Source: Paramacrobiotus metropolitanus | Taxonomy: Eukaryota > Tardigrada > Eutardigrada > Parachela > Macrobiotidae | Direction of reading: 5' to 3' | DNA length: 64,000 bases | Assembly (NCBI RefSeq): GCF_019649055.1 | Contig: NW_026570230.1 | Location: 744,001-808,000 of the forward strand | In this document: piece after piece, positions 1 to 10,566 of the stretch | How positions within the stretch are numbered: position 1 is the first letter of the stretch | Layout: each line of letters opens with the position of its first letter | Notes under the pieces: model-generated | What the model was told of the DNA's origin: nothing | Databases searched by the model: none | The model's input: the letters and a program-made list of their open reading frames with translations, nothing else | Made by a program: the position numbers and the translations under genes

Positions 1-249
1 CGGCTACTGCTGCGTTCACCACGAGTCCAGTGTCGTCAGAGAATGTCCCTGGCTGCCAAAGTTGTGGCGGAATGGCTCGAGGTGGCAGAGGCTGGGACCG
101 CGGTAGCGGTGTGTCGGCCTGTAAACTGGGGCCGACTGACATAGTTGCCAGCTGCTCAGCAGTTAGGTTGGCCCTAATGTTAGGTACCTGTACACTCGGA
201 GGCTGGTTAGACGACCGAGTGGAAGATCCGCCCGACCGGGATTCCGGTC

Positions 250-408
250 GTGAATATGGATGTGTGCGGTTACTGCGGTCGGAGTCATCAGAGCGATCGG
301 TGCGTCGGCGTCCTTCCATCGTTGAATGGGGCGCTGTCACGAGACGAATCACGCGGTGTTAGGCTCCTACCTACTATGTTAGTTCGAAGTACGGCTAGCT
401 ACTTATAA
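250..408 (+). other. short open frame with a CCHC zinc-knuckle
   Basis: The frame reading through 250-408 contains Cys, Cys, His and Cys at codons 265, 274, 286 and 301 with spacing C-x2-C-x3-H-x4-C, and ends at TAA 406-408. The one-residue-short x3 spacing is the kind seen at the end of gag in BEL/Pao elements, rather than the x4 spacing of Ty3/gypsy. It lies on the opposite strand to the adjacent pol fragment. No start or upstream gag domain can be seen because the window begins here. It may be the end of a neighbouring element, or a chance match in GC-rich repeat DNA. Confidence 0.3.
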
Positions 409-465
409 GCTACCTTGTCAGATAAGGTTACGGATATTGGACCAGTTTAGCTACTTCTAAGCTAC
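396..465. repeat. two copies of an 18-bp near-palindromic unit
   Basis: The units at 396-413 and 448-465 read TAGCTACTTATAAGCTAC and TAGCTACTTCTAAGCTAC. They are 52 bp apart and each is nearly self-complementary around the middle. The flanking sequence is rich in AAGGTTA and TTAGTT. This would be 3' terminal sequence of the minus-strand pol fragment if that element's end is retained. Confidence 0.5.
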
Positions 466-567
466 TGGTCTTTTAAGGTTAGGTTAGTTAAATTAAGGTT
501 CGTTAGTTTCGGTAGCAGCTCACGGTTAGTTCGACTAATTCTAAGTCTACCGTGTCAAATACGGATA

Positions 568-2935
568 TTATTTTAGAACGTCATTCTGTCCAGCCTTGTC
601 AACCGCCTTGTCCAGTACGTCCGGTGGGACTGTACTGGACTTGTCCGATACGTCCGGTGGGACCGTATTGGACTTCTGCTTTTTGCTCTTTGAGACTTTT
701 TCCGATTTTTCCCGCCCTGTGGTTATGCGAGTGAGCAAGTCTTTATCCGCCTCATCTTCAGCAACTACGTCCTCTTCCAGGACTTGCTGAGCCGTAAGGG
801 TTGCCTTAGGCTTTTTAGGCGTCTTTGGTCTTTTGGGCTTCTCCTTAGGCGCCGAGGCCACCTTTGGCTCTTCGGTCGCCGCTGGCTTGTCCGTAGCGGA
901 TGTCCCTTTTTCTGGTTCCGCCGGGGCCAAAGTTGGGTCAATAGCGGCTAATGGCTGGTTTTGAAGCTTGGTCAGCGCCGGTGTCTCGAAATCCGGTTTG
1001 GCCTTTCGAGGTCGGCCTGGGCCACGCTTCACTGGTGACTCTAGGTCTGATGTCTTTGGGTCAGGTGGGCCATAACCGGGGATTCGCAAAGTCTTTTGCT
1101 GCTCCGCCACAAGTTTCTTGGACGGGCCCTTTCCGGGCTTCTGCTTCTTCAGCAACGTCTCAAGTTTGCTCTGGGCGTGTGAAAGCTCTGCATCTTGTCC
1201 CGGCTCTGCGTTATTGTTGCACCTTTCCGACTCTGTGGGTTCAGGTTTCGCGTCGCCGCTCTTCATCTTGGATGAGCGTGTTATTCTGCGACTCGGGCCG
1301 TCCGGGTTAAGGTACGGCTTAAGGCGATCGACACATACAGTGTGTTCAACCCGGTGTCCCGCTCTCGGATCCAGTAAGTATTCGGCTTAGGTATGCCGAT
1401 GACAATGTAGACGCCTTCGAACTTGTGTGGATTAGTCGGGTCGTCTACCATATTCTTCAGGGTGACCAAGTCCCGCTTCTTGAACTCGCCCTGCGACTTC
1501 TTTTTGTTGTAGATGGCCGCATCCCTCAGGAACCCTTCTTCGATTTGCGTTTTTGCTATTTCATGCGCCCTGTTCAGGCGCTGCTGCATCCTCTGGACAT
1601 AACGTTCGTTAGTCGTAAAAGTCTCTGGGACGTTGGTCCCAGCGAGGACGTCTTGCGGTATCGTCATTTCTCGTCCAAACAGCATATGGTATGGCGAGAA
1701 TCCAGTGGTTGCGTGAACGGCACGGTTCATGCCGGAAATCACGTATGGTAGGGCCCGGTGCCAACGATGTTCGTCGCCGGCGCCGCCAAAGTTTCGAATT
1801 CCGTCCCAGATGGTCTGCATCTGGCGTTCGACTTGGCCTTGGCCCTCTGGATGATAAGCGGATCCGAAGGTCTGCTCGATGCCGAAGATTTTCGCCACTT
1901 TGGCGAAGGATTTTGCCGTAAAATGCGTGCCCCGGTCGGAGTGCATGGTATGCGGCATGCCGTATTTTAGTACGACTTCTTCGACAAAGAACTTCTCAAA
2001 TTCTTTGGCCGAGTTTGTTTTGGTCGGCCGGGCTATGGTGAACTTCGTCATTTGGTCGACCACCACAGCGATGTACCGGTATTTCTTTGTTTGGGTCACC
2101 GGTAAAGGTCCTTTGAAGTCGGCGAAGACGCGGTACCAAGGCGCAACAGCTTCAGTCGGCTGCAGCTTACCGTAGGTAGCTCGCCGCGGTACTTTGCCGA
2201 AAATACACGTCTGACATCGGTCGATGTAGTCGTGAATATCGCAGCTCATACGGTCCCAGTAGTACCGGAGTTTGGCTGTTTCAATGGTCTTGCGGTATCC
2301 GAAATGGTTCCCTGTTTTCCCATCGTGGAGGGACTGGATAATGTTCTTCCGCATGAACAAAGGGACAACGAATCTCCCTTCGAGTTTCGCATTGATTTCG
2401 GTGAGTCGGTAGAGCACACCTTTGTCCATCTGGTATTGTTCAGGTAATTTGACCTTTTATCCATTTCGCTTTGGTGTTCCAACTCGTGGATTTTCTTGGC
2501 CAGAGTTGGATCGCGGTGTTGCATCCGTCGCAGTTCTTGCGCGGTGCGGTCCGTAACTTTTTCTGGACACGGTGGGACTTCGGGCTCTGGCTCTCCCGGT
2601 GTGGGCGCCGGTACGTTAATCACCCTTATGTCCGCCGTGCTGAACTGGTCCCAATCTGTGATCGCGTTGCAATCGGGCAGGAGAGGCTTGCCCCATTCAT
2701 TTGCGGGGTCCTCGTCCGTGACTTGCAGCCTGCGCACCTTTATGATGCGTGCTGGGATCTCGTCTTTATAATCCTCGAAGTTAGGGACTTGGTCCAACTC
2801 TTCATGTGGGCCTTTATCATCGTCCCGTTCGAGTGGCCATCTGGACAATGCGTCAGCGTTGTCACAGAATGTACCTGGTTTGTACTCGATGGTGATGTCC
2901 CGTCCGGAAGCCTCGACTTTAAGTTCAACAAAATC
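568..2935 (-). pseudogene. Ty3/gypsy pol fragment: RNase H tail, integrase, basic AT-hook tail
   Basis: Read on the minus strand, this starts abruptly near 2935 inside the RNase H end (YKPGTFCDNADALSRW, about 2850-2900). A linker follows, then integrase (1281-2429): an H-H-C-C zinc region ending CQTC, the core with VFADFKGPL and HSDRGTHF, a Glu in GQGQVERQMQ, and a FEGVY-type GPY/F segment. Near 1310 the frame changes from the integrase end into DRLKPY and runs into the 232-residue ORF 568-1266. That ORF is Lys/Pro/Glu-rich with an AT-hook-like KRGPGRPRKAK and a repeated TVPPDV motif, so I read it as the integrase C-terminal tail rather than a separate gene. Protease, RT and gag are missing. 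The integrase is clearly related to that of the 12-kb element at 29371-41507 (shared ADFKGPL/LDFKGPL, DRGTHF, MLFGRE). Truncation plus frame breaks make it non-autonomous. Confidence 0.85.
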
Positions 2936-4300
2936 AACGATCTCATAACCGACATAAAGTCGGTTGAAGATCTAATGAAGTCCGGTACGCCTACCACAAA
3001 GGAGGATAAGAACCGACTTCGAACAGTCATCGGCCGTATAGACAGGGCTAGTTGGTCAGAGAAGTTCCCGACCTCCAACATGGAAGGATCGACGACGATT
3101 CCGGGAGACATCAGGACTTCACCGATATCGTCACCACCGCCGCCGACCACACAGGTCGCCAGGGGGACACATTCTGGATCCCCAGGTGCCTAACTCGGAA
3201 CGCATCCGAAGATTGGCCGAACTGAAAAAGGAACGGGAGGACGTCATCGCCCAGTCGAACGAAACTAGGCAACGGATGGCCACTTCCAACAGGGGAAGAT
3301 AACCATCTCCAAGAATTCCAAGCCTTGCTCGACCAGTACAAACAATTGTACAACCGGCACACCGACTTGGACTTGCTGTTCCACCGACTTATCCAGTCGG
3401 TGGAACAGCAAGTCCACCTCGCCACAGCTTTAACGCCGACAACGACCACACAGGCCGTAACGTTGGCAACTTTGGCAAGCGACACGGTTATCGCCCAGGG
3501 CAGAATCGCCATACAGGAGGCAGAAGACGTCCTGAAACGGATTCAGCAACGCGCTGAGAAGGGACTCGAGCGAAGATAATCTCCGAATTCACCGCTCACA
3601 TACAACTTGTGAGAAACCTGATACAACCAGGCGTGATCGAACAGGGAGTCCATTCTCAACTCGTACAGAACGGCATAAGCCAGCTGCGGGAATACACCCA
3701 CAGTCAACGTCGACCAGCTGACCCCGACACGGAGACCTCCGATGCATTACCGTCGACCTCATCGGCGGCGGAGATGCATTCGGCGATGCGGAAAAGCCGC
3801 AGGGAAAAGATGTCTGGAATAATTACCGACGGATGGAATCTACTGGATCACCTCCAGAGATCTTTTGTCAATGAGACACCATCCGATGCTGAAACCCTTA
3901 AAGTGGCACGGCAGAAGATGAACGACCTGACGGCCTACCTGAAAAAGGCGGACCTTCTTATCGGTAAAAATGAACCAACCGAAGCCGACGAACGACAACT
4001 CGGTCGGTCGTGGAACGGATCACAGAGATCCTCGACGCGGAACCAGCATACACTAAACGGATTCCGACGCCGTCGCCACCTCGCCGAGCAGCACCGACTA
4101 CGACAGCGGTGATGACTCTAGTCGGCACGACCCCAATGGAAAACCTAATCGCCAACATGGATATAATTACCCAAGCTGGACAGGACTTAGCCGACATCTT
4201 CTTCCACCGGCTCAGTGGAACCCTAACGGAACAAGAGAAACCGACCTCAACCGAATTGACCGAGCACTACGACTCGAATTGGATTGGGCCGATACTCTAG
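2916..4300 (+). pseudogene. start of plus-strand retroelement ORF cluster, heavily frame-broken
   Basis: From about 2935 rightward the plus strand becomes coding-like, in short pieces that change frame: to 3193, 3325-3579, 3609-4112 and 4010-4300. Each piece holds an amphipathic helical stretch followed by a Pro/Thr/Ser linker, for example NDLITDIKSVEDLMK, then ITDGWNLLDHLQRSF, then MENLIANMDIITQAGQDL. The pattern is one helical-hairpin module of roughly 55-70 residues repeated with strong divergence. No known domain was recognised. The left edge coincides with the end of the minus-strand pol fragment, so the cluster is a truncated plus-strand copy joined to an opposite-strand one. Individual starts are not credible. 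Confidence 0.5.
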
Positions 4301-4386
4301 GCTCATGGGAAATTCCACCACCAGGTCCGAACCGAGACCGGCTTATCGAAGCACTTCAGTCGGTGATTGACTAAGTTAAGCAGTAC

Positions 4387-5223
4387 TTGGCGAACCCGAA
4401 CAAAGCGGGAGTGCCAGTACCAGCTCGGGAGAGAACACCTTCCCCAGTCCCATCAGTTCGACTCGACGTCGAACTCCCATTTGTAGAGACGGTTGAACAA
4501 AAAGAAGTCAACATCGGCGAAGTCGAAGACCAGTACCGAGAAGCGGTAGAAGTAATGGAGAAACTCGGAAAACAAATCCGAGAGCTCGACCCGAATAACG
4601 CTATGGAAAAGCAAATGCGTGATGCCTTGGATCAGCAGTACACTATCTGCTCCAGGCGGGTCGAAGATTTGTGGAAGATACTAGAGGCTAACCCACAAAG
4701 AGTTCAGCCGACCTCCACTCAGCTGCAACCGACTACTTCGCAGCCCACATTGGCAGAACAAAAGAAAGTACTCGACCAGAAGCTGGCCCGTGCACAAAAG
4801 ATTGCCGCCAACCTACAACGACAGGTTGACGATATGGACGGAACAGATCCGACCATTTGCAACATCCGGACGGCAATTGGAGATCAACTCAAAATCTCCC
4901 AGATGCACGTCCAAGACATAGAAGCGGAGATCGACATGCTTCGACGCAAATGGATGACGGATAAGACACGTCAAGAACGACTCGAGAGATACCGGAAAGA
5001 AACGCAACAATGCGCACCCGACCCGCAACAGCCGACAACCTCGAGTCAGTCGACTTCGACAACAGCTCGGATCCAATCCCAGCCGACCTCAACAGCGGGT
5101 TTGGCTCAACCGAAACCAATGGAAATAGCCGACCGACGTGTCTCGAGCCACGGAAGCTCGGATCATGGAAGCCATACCGGATACCGGCGAATTGGCAAGT
5201 ACGGTTGCGCCCCACATCGTTAA
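4387..5223 (+). pseudogene. helical-repeat retroelement ORF, part 2
   Basis: An open frame of about 278 codons beginning with no ATG (TTG at 4387). It contains two further coiled or helical modules: YREAVEVMEKLGKQIRELDP around residue 50, and LAEQKKVLDQKLARAQKIAA around 125. These are separated by Gln/Pro/Thr/Ser linkers. The frame is lost near 5140, where the +1-shifted ORF 5138-8422 continues the same kind of sequence, so the two were probably one reading frame. The sequence is hydrophilic with no signal peptide, protease or RT motif. Role unknown; a structural (gag-like) or accessory retroelement protein is an inference from context. Confidence 0.5.
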
Positions 5224-8200
5224 ACTACTGGATAGAGTAGCGGAACTCATCACAGAGATGATGGCCCGCAGAAACTTTTGTGTCGACAAAAGCCAAGAAG
5301 CGAACGACTTAGATCGAGACATTCTGGCCTGGGGAAACAACGCCCAGTTTATACGACGACTTTGTCATCCGGACGCCCCACAAACGACCAGGGCTCGACA
5401 ACACCTTATTCGAACTATCTCATGGCTGGAAATAAGGGTGAACGAGTACGAGGAAGAGAAGGGACGGGACAAAGAAATGGAATCGACCAACCTGGCAACA
5501 AACGCCATGGCTGAAGGTCGGCCGTCTAGGATCACAAAGATCCAGTCGGCTCTGAAACCTAATTTCGATTCAGTCCGACTTCCACCTCCACTCCCACCAC
5601 CCAAACCCGACCTTGAATGGGTAAAAGCAGTTAACACACAGTTACTGCGGGCGGACGCCGTCATCGTCGAACTACGACAAATGATGAACGAAACCGACCA
5701 ACGGAGTCCGCAATACTGTCAGATCGACATTAACCTCGGACACTTGGAGAACAACGCCAAGGAAGCCCGATTCATCCTCCGACCAACAACAGTGTGGTCG
5801 GCAAAGAATCAGGAACGGCTGCAAACCTTGACGGCTATGATTCAGTCCTTCGTCGACGGCTTCTATAAAAGGAAGGAAGCGGAAGAACAACGGAAGCTGA
5901 AGAGGCCGCCCTCCGCCGAGAAGCCTAAGGTACAACCTGTCAAACCGACACAGGTAGTTCCACCGGTGAGTCACCAAGACGAGCTGATGGACGACTTACC
6001 AGTACCAGGACTGGAAGGCGAAGACGAACGGATGGACACATCGGAGGAAGTCGCAACAACAGAGGCCAGCCGACCTAAGCCCCTGGAACGACCAACAACG
6101 TCACCCGGGCTCTCACAAAGAGAACCGCAGAGTAAACGAACACCTGATGGTCGACTAATCCTTCAACCAGGTGGATCGAACTCGCCTAAATTCGCACGGA
6201 AATCAAAACCGACGGATAACATTGAAGAGCTCGGACCACGTAGGCGTCTCTTCCCGTCGAAGTCGCCATCACCAGTCAGGACCAAGGAACAACTCTTGGA
6301 AATCCTGAAGGTGACCCCGTCTTCCCTACCACCGGCTGAGGAGAAGCCGAGCCCGTCACGGAAAGTGATGGGAGCGAAGGCCTTATTTACACCCGCCGTT
6401 CACAAGAAGTTAGTCGGCCAAGCCAAAACATTGGACCTTCAACGGATACTTTATGAAGCACAACTCCAAGGAGGTATCCGAGATCGGACCATGACGGAAG
6501 AGCAACAGACCCAAATGGCCCAGAAGATCCACGCTACGATCCAGGATAGAGACAAAGTGCTGAGACGGTTGGTGACATTAAGATGCGGAAAGCAGGAGTT
6601 ACGACAACTCCCGCTGGACTCGAACATGATCCAGACGATCCAACGACTCCGCAATCCTAGGATCAACCCGGGCGCCTATACACTGGAGATTCAACCTCGG
6701 CCCGGCGAAGAAGTCACCGAGAAGATTCGAATAACAATGTCGGATAGTAGTGAGGAAGAGGAGAACGCGGACAACGCCGACTCCGACGACTCCATTCACC
6801 AAAAGGCAGCGGCACCAGCAAAGGGATCCACGCCAAAACGCGGCAGATCGCTGGTAAAACAGATTTCGCCGACTCGATCAGCATCCCAGCCGACTAAGCT
6901 TCCAAGTCAACCGACGATTGAGAAACCACTCAGGTTCTCACCTCGGAACACCCCGACGAAACCGGAGAAAACCGAGGAAGCGATGGACACAACATCCCCT
7001 TCGGAAGCGCGAGTCGGAATTACGGTCGAAACGTCACCACAAAGGGACGAACCGACCTCAATACACTCCGGTCCACGTCTAACAATTGACGAGTCTCGAA
7101 CGATCGAGTCGGTAAATGAGTCGGTAAACATACCGACCAAGCGGAGCACGGTTAAGGAGAAACCACCTCAGGACTCGTCGCGCGAATTCCATGACGACCT
7201 GGCCTTACAATATGTAAAGGACCTAACGAGGTCGGAACAGGATGCCTGCATCGACATGGCATATCCGGAGGATAGGGAACTCTGGCATTCGTTGAGAATT
7301 CGACGTGCCAGTATAGTCGGAAATACAACGGAAGCTCGGCGCGACCACGACCGACTTACTGAAAAGATGGCCGACGTCATGAAACGTATGGGAAAACATT
7401 ACCGGACGGAAAGAAGTCGACCTAAAGCCCTACAAGCAGCTACGCCGACTCGACATAAAATCACCGCTCCGGAGCCCAAGTCGACCAGGAAGACGGTACA
7501 ACAATCCGTCATTAAGATAAAAGTCCCCCCTCCGACCAGACAACCTTCCGTCCAGATCGACGACGATCTCGACGCAAGGGTCATCAACTCGGCCAATTCC
7601 GCGAAGTCCCATAAGGATAAACGGAAGGCTAAGAAGGAAGCAGCAAAACAGCCCACCAAACCGCAACCGACGGAAACTCAGAAGAAACCAGTGAAGTCGG
7701 AAGCTAAGGAGCCGACCAAACCGAAGTCGGACTCCACAGTCAAGACGCCGAAGCCCAACCCGGCCAAGCGGCATAAGTCATCCGACGACCTGGACATTTC
7801 GGATGCCGGCCCACAAAGGACCGAGCAGAAGGAGAAGGCACAGAAACCGCACGACAAGGAGGCGGTGGAGCTTAAATTCAAGGAAGTCATGGAGCGAACC
7901 GGCACAGAGCCGGCTAAGACTTCAGGAGGCCGGCTACGGAATCCACCAAAACCGCCGACTCCGACCGAACAACCCCAGCCTTCGACATCCAAACAACAAT
8001 CTGATGAGGAGTCCGACAAAATCTCGGACATCGTAGAGAAGGACTCAATCTCCGACCATGGGGAAGGGGATCCCTACGAAGGATTTAAAGGCGACATGAA
8101 GGAAATGTTCGACCACGGAGCGGACACTGACGAATCACAGTGGCCAGCTCCAGACGACGCACGTGAGCGCCTTCCGGACGAACAGCCAGATGATCCGGTT

Positions 8201-8422
8201 GAGACGTTAATCCGCACAGTCCGAGTACACGTCGAAGTCGTTCGCAGTATTCGGAGTGCCAAGGAAAATGCGAAGGACATCTATCAGTCCCTGGTACAAG
8301 ACTTGTCGAACAACATACAGGTCGAAGGCGAAACCGGAAAGTGGTTAACGCATCAACTCATGATGCAGATCGTCGCCTGGACCCTCGATTACGGATTAGC
8401 AGTAGCCGTCCACCGACAATGA
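5138..8422 (+). CDS. large 1094-residue retroelement protein, helical repeats and disordered basic middle
   Basis: The longest ORF in the window. Residues 1-270 carry at least two helical modules (HIVKLLDRVAELITEMMARR; VNTQLLRADAVIVELRQMMN) like those upstream. Residues 280-400 are Pro/Glu/Lys-rich and disordered. Around 400-540 is a more ordered Leu-rich part (KLVGQAKTLDLQRILYEAQL). An acidic run and a long Lys/Pro/Thr/Ser/Glu-rich, probably disordered tract fill 540-1000, and a last helix precedes the TGA. Codon usage is dominated by CCGAC/GTCGA-type words, giving the DNA a distinctive texture. No enzyme motif was found. ORFs in the same style follow directly. It is probably one part of a polyprotein-length structural or accessory gene; the ATG is internal to a longer broken frame. 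Confidence 0.55.
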   Translation: MSRATEARIMEAIPDTGELASTVAPHIVKLLDRVAELITEMMARRNFCVDKSQEANDLDRDILAWGNNAQFIRRLCHPDAPQTTRARQHLIRTISWLEIRVNEYEEEKGRDKEMESTNLATNAMAEGRPSRITKIQSALKPNFDSVRLPPPLPPPKPDLEWVKAVNTQLLRADAVIVELRQMMNETDQRSPQYCQIDINLGHLENNAKEARFILRPTTVWSAKNQERLQTLTAMIQSFVDGFYKRKEAEEQRKLKRPPSAEKPKVQPVKPTQVVPPVSHQDELMDDLPVPGLEGEDERMDTSEEVATTEASRPKPLERPTTSPGLSQREPQSKRTPDGRLILQPGGSNSPKFARKSKPTDNIEELGPRRRLFPSKSPSPVRTKEQLLEILKVTPSSLPPAEEKPSPSRKVMGAKALFTPAVHKKLVGQAKTLDLQRILYEAQLQGGIRDRTMTEEQQTQMAQKIHATIQDRDKVLRRLVTLRCGKQELRQLPLDSNMIQTIQRLRNPRINPGAYTLEIQPRPGEEVTEKIRITMSDSSEEEENADNADSDDSIHQKAAAPAKGSTPKRGRSLVKQISPTRSASQPTKLPSQPTIEKPLRFSPRNTPTKPEKTEEAMDTTSPSEARVGITVETSPQRDEPTSIHSGPRLTIDESRTIESVNESVNIPTKRSTVKEKPPQDSSREFHDDLALQYVKDLTRSEQDACIDMAYPEDRELWHSLRIRRASIVGNTTEARRDHDRLTEKMADVMKRMGKHYRTERSRPKALQAATPTRHKITAPEPKSTRKTVQQSVIKIKVPPPTRQPSVQIDDDLDARVINSANSAKSHKDKRKAKKEAAKQPTKPQPTETQKKPVKSEAKEPTKPKSDSTVKTPKPNPAKRHKSSDDLDISDAGPQRTEQKEKAQKPHDKEAVELKFKEVMERTGTEPAKTSGGRLRNPPKPPTPTEQPQPSTSKQQSDEESDKISDIVEKDSISDHGEGDPYEGFKGDMKEMFDHGADTDESQWPAPDDARERLPDEQPDDPVETLIRTVRVHVEVVRSIRSAKENAKDIYQSLVQDLSNNIQVEGETGKWLTHQLMMQIVAWTLDYGLAVAVHRQ

Positions 8423-8554
8423 GGACGGATGGCCGAACTGCTTCCACCGGACCTCATCAAGTCACTTTAAAGTGCAGCGGCAAGGAATGCGGACGATACA
8501 CCGACCAGAATTGCACGGTGCATCGGATACATCGGAAATCCTCGCGGATCGACT

Positions 8555-9910
8555 GTGGTCCAAATTGCCCGTGTATATAACGTAATGTACATGGACAAGA
8601 AAGGCAATATCGATGAAATTATTAGCCATATAGAAGGTCGAATGGAAGGCCTAGTAGCGGCACATACTCTCCAGACGACTAACGCGGAACGCGACGTGCC
8701 TGTACGGTACACCGTGCCTAACTTCATACCGGAACAACATCGGCGTGAATTCAACCTCCGGATGTCTTATGTCAACACGGACAAGCCTCCGGCGGGCACG
8801 GAACCTACCGAAGAGTACAGCGACTCCAACGAACAACCGTCGGATGGTGCAGCGGCTTTGCTGCACATAGCTCGAACGGCTGGACAGTCGTCACAAAGAC
8901 GAGTCCAAGTCTCACCCCAACCCCGAGCACCCCATGAACCGACAACATATGTCGGTACGGCGTCAGCCCCGGCGGGACGAGCAAGCACTGCAAAACCAAC
9001 TCGGAGTGCGAAAGGACGGTTCATGCCGAAGGACGTACAGTCACTTCCGCCGCCCTCGCCCATGGAAATTTCGCCGGAGCCGGAAGACTCGACCCAACAG
9101 AAGGGAAAGTCGAAGTCGACCAAGACAAAGTCGACTAAGCCGACTAAGAAGAAGGAACCGAAGTCATCCGAACTGATCTCGCCATCCGAAGAAGAAACCG
9201 ATGACGATGACGACGATGGCGACGACTTCCAAACACCTGGAAATGGATCGCCGAAGGACGATGACGACGAGAACGGTAAACCTCCACCACCGTCAAACCC
9301 GGCACCTCAACCGCAGGCCGAACCGGAGATACCGGATAAGCAACCCGAAGAAAAGGATAACGGTGACAAAGCCGACAATTCCAAAAGCAACGAAGACGAC
9401 GGCGGAGTATACGTCCCTCGTCAATATGGTAAACGAGAACCACTGACCCCCGACACTGACGAGCGGCCACTTCTCTCGGAGTGGACCGAGGACCAAATGG
9501 AAGTCCAACCAGACGACATTCCCCCACTGGCCAACGTTAGGCTAAAGTACACCGGCATCAAATCGGCCTCGAAACCGAAGCCGAGAGTCTCGGAATATGA
9601 CGCGGGATGGATGTACACATTCGCCGCTCTGAAGGCCTTGGCTACACGTGGACCAAAATTCGCCACACCGAGAATAGCCTTCAAACTCCTCCAAAGCTGG
9701 AAGGTAGACGAGACAGGCGATTGGCGACAACTCAGCCAGAATAACGTACGACACTACTGCGACCTGGGATACCATGCTGGGAAGATAATACGTACGTACA
9801 CCAGCACAAAGCGGATGCACTACGAGTTCCCACCGGCTAAAAAAGACCCGGCACCTTCAACATATGAAGAATGGATACACGCCATTGAAGCGCGCATGGA
9901 AATGTCCTAG
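8555..9910 (+). CDS. 451-residue retroelement ORF with acidic disordered middle
   Basis: Begins with a compact region (MDKKGNIDEIISHIEGRMEG near residue 15), then Ser/Pro/Lys-rich disorder and a run of Asp around residue 215. It ends in a second folded-looking segment of about 120 residues containing WMYTFAALKALATRGP and FKLLQSWKVDETGDWRQL. The same frame is open upstream back to a TAA at 8468-8470, with coding-like sequence on both sides of that stop. It also continues coding-like for about 60 codons beyond the TAG at 9908-9910 (DGLTCGEILHQLTARFEFEW). These look like nonsense changes or suppressed stops in a once-continuous ORF. Function not recognised. Confidence 0.5.
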   Translation: MVQIARVYNVMYMDKKGNIDEIISHIEGRMEGLVAAHTLQTTNAERDVPVRYTVPNFIPEQHRREFNLRMSYVNTDKPPAGTEPTEEYSDSNEQPSDGAAALLHIARTAGQSSQRRVQVSPQPRAPHEPTTYVGTASAPAGRASTAKPTRSAKGRFMPKDVQSLPPPSPMEISPEPEDSTQQKGKSKSTKTKSTKPTKKKEPKSSELISPSEEETDDDDDDGDDFQTPGNGSPKDDDDENGKPPPPSNPAPQPQAEPEIPDKQPEEKDNGDKADNSKSNEDDGGVYVPRQYGKREPLTPDTDERPLLSEWTEDQMEVQPDDIPPLANVRLKYTGIKSASKPKPRVSEYDAGWMYTFAALKALATRGPKFATPRIAFKLLQSWKVDETGDWRQLSQNNVRHYCDLGYHAGKIIRTYTSTKRMHYEFPPAKKDPAPSTYEEWIHAIEARMEMS

Positions 9911-10566
9911 CATCCCGACGGACTTACCTGTGGGGAAATACTCCACCAACTCACCGCACGATTCGAGTTTGAGTGGACATCAGCAGAACCGCAGTTGGTC
10001 GATCCCAAATACAAGCCCAAACCGGACGCAATCGCCGGACGCAAAAAGTACTCCCTGGAAGACGAACTACAATTCATCTTATCGAAGGCGCTTTCAACAA
10101 CGATTTGCCACGAATACCGATAAAGTCCAAGGCAGTCAACGGTTTATCGCCTTAAATCCATCAACCCACCGATACGGACACTCACGGAAGGAACGACCAA
10201 CCTCGGCACAACCGACCGAGCTGGCTGACTCGCACCAAGCAAGTCGACCGCAATCGGTCGAAATACCCACACGGGAATGAGGGAACGCAGAATGCGTCGG
10301 GGAAGAGGCATAGCCGACCTTTCCTCCATTGACACCACATAGGCGTCATCGACCAACAGAAGTCGACTTACCTCATCAGACGACCACAAAGGCGTCTTGG
10401 ACCAGTTCGAGAACCGACCTGGCCCGACCGTAGTAGTTATAGGGTGTAAATTATAGAATGCAACAGAGAAACGGTTTGCTTACTTTTACTTTGACAGACT
10501 CGTACGTAAGCCTATACGGAGGACTGCCGACAGTGCAGGGATAATGCGACACGGGACAACAACAGA

